A DNA stretch of 39,107 bases, from the IMG/VR virus record IMGVR_UViG_3300048592_000798, positions 1-39,107 of that record. One strand, given 5' to 3'. The position numbers were made by a program, and so were the translations under genes. How positions within the stretch are numbered: the first letter of the stretch is position 1; every line of letters begins with the position of its first letter. The notes beneath the pieces are model-generated. The model saw only the letters and a program-made list of their open reading frames with translations. It was not told the origin of the DNA and searched no databases. This DNA comes from a virus. Positions 38,529-39,107 of the stretch are shown here, one piece after another.

Positions 38529-38663
38529 ATGACGATCCTGAAGTTCGACGGCAGGTTGGTCTGCGCATGGGGCCACTGCGGCACACTTCTGACCATCGGC
38601 GGCCGTGACGTGTTCGCCGCCGTCCGCGGCGCGGCGTGGCGTTACTGGAAGCGGCAAGGCTAG
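38529..38663 (+). CDS. Small hypothetical protein
   Basis: A 44-residue protein with SD GAGGGAGCG before ATG 38529. It reads TILKFDGRLVCAWGHCGTLLTIGG, with a CAWGHC segment that could bind metal, then RDVFAAVRGAAWRYWKRQG. Spacing, SD and codon use fit a real gene. No family is recognised. Confidence 0.5.
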   Translation: MTILKFDGRLVCAWGHCGTLLTIGGRDVFAAVRGAAWRYWKRQG

Positions 38664-38694
38664 AACAGGCGCAAGAGGACTCAGGGGGAACGTG

Positions 38695-39107
38695 ATGCAA
38701 CTGAGACTTACCGGGGTCGTCAAGGAACAACGGCCGTCGGACTCCCCACCTGACTACGATTACGAAAATGTCATGATGATTGGGGAGCAAGACGTCATTG
38801 AGCGTATCAACAAACTTTTCTGGGCGCACCTGAAACGGCCGATGATGGTTGTCCTGAATGGTGAAAAGCTCCTCGGCATGATGAGCGCCTGGAGGGGCCT
38901 GCCGGATGATGTAGACGATTACAGTTGGGTTGAAGGTCGGTCGCCAGAACTTACCATTGGTGACATCAATTTGTATGAGCGTTTGCGAGCAATGGACGGG
39001 CAGACCGTTACGCTATGGATCGCCGACGAGCCGTTCAATACCCTCGACCCGCCGCCGGTGCTCGGCGGCCGTCCGGCAACCGCGACCGCCGAGCAGGAGC
39101 CGTCGCG
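38695..39107 (+). CDS. Hypothetical protein, truncated by window end
   Basis: An open frame of at least 137 codons from ATG 38695 (CAGGGGGAA SD) to the window edge. It reads QLRLTGVVKEQRPSDSP, then VIERINKLFWAHLKRPMMVVLNGEKLLG and LTIGDINLYERLRAMDGQTVTLWIADEP. It has noticeably more A/T-ending codons than its neighbours, suggesting a different origin. Function unknown. Confidence 0.6.
   Translation, partial: MQLRLTGVVKEQRPSDSPPDYDYENVMMIGEQDVIERINKLFWAHLKRPMMVVLNGEKLLGMMSAWRGLPDDVDDYSWVEGRSPELTIGDINLYERLRAMDGQTVTLWIADEPFNTLDPPPVLGGRPATATAEQEPS

Noticed and set aside
1-39107. tRNA or rRNA genes
   Set aside because: I saw no cloverleaf with a T-loop GTTCGA-type core and acceptor pairing, nor any rRNA-like stretch. 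A covariance-model scan would be decisive.

Overview
The window is a near-complete structural, lysis and accessory region of a tailed phage with siphovirus (long, non-contractile tail) architecture. All of roughly 50 recognisable genes lie on the + strand. Base composition is very G+C rich, with strong third-position GC and a conspicuous wealth of GGCCG-type words. Three traits point to a Chloroflexota (Anaerolineae-like) host: Pro/Thr linkers leading into an NLLVN-type binding domain in the endolysin, an Ala/Thr/Gln-rich stalk in a membrane ATPase, and an effector-associated (EAD-like) domain. The host assignment is inference, not something the sequence proves.

Layout. 1-8.2 kb is head and neck: the C-terminus of a probable major capsid protein, two tandem paralogous decoration-type proteins, adaptor/connector proteins, portal, a MuF protein fused to a zinc-metallopeptidase-like domain, neck and tail-completion proteins, and the tail tube. 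The capsid gene precedes the portal, an unusual order. 8.2-17.7 kb is the tail: tail assembly chaperone with a +1-frame extension, a 1335-residue tape measure, distal tail protein, DNRLRE-like protein, VWDE-repeat protein and hub. 18.0-22.2 kb is a 1394-residue beta-helix/PKD tailspike whose N-terminal half is less G+C rich. 22.2-28.6 kb is lysis: several small membrane proteins, one ending in an EAD-like domain; a calcineurin-like phosphoesterase; and a 1099-residue endolysin carrying both a clan GH-A-like glycosidase and a GH25 lysozyme.

28.8-39.1 kb is accessory and control DNA. It holds several unknown small genes, an RHH regulator plus an excisionase-like HTH protein, and a three-gene unit ending in a membrane-anchored FtsK-like ATPase with a C-terminal winged-helix-like segment. 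Immediately after the ATPase gene, overlapping its stop codon, is a roughly 260-bp array of CCGACT sites at helically phased spacings (32, 32, 22, 22, 22 bp) that then inverts to AGTCGG at 10-bp spacing. Next come a promoter inside a 13-bp inverted repeat, a P22-type antirepressor, a truncated DNA methyltransferase, an intrinsic terminator, and a ParA/RHH partition pair behind a consensus promoter with 10-bp-phased GTAAC repeats.

No integrase, terminase or replication initiator is visible. The partition genes and repeat array suggest a temperate phage maintained as a plasmid (phage-plasmid). The most interesting hypothesis is that the FtsK-like ATPase and the adjacent array form a DNA-translocation module analogous in layout to Streptomyces TraB and its clt/TRS repeats. 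Two promoter-to-terminator stretches without genes (31.17-31.38 kb and 31.94-32.12 kb) flank the RHH/HTH pair and may encode small RNAs or leaders.
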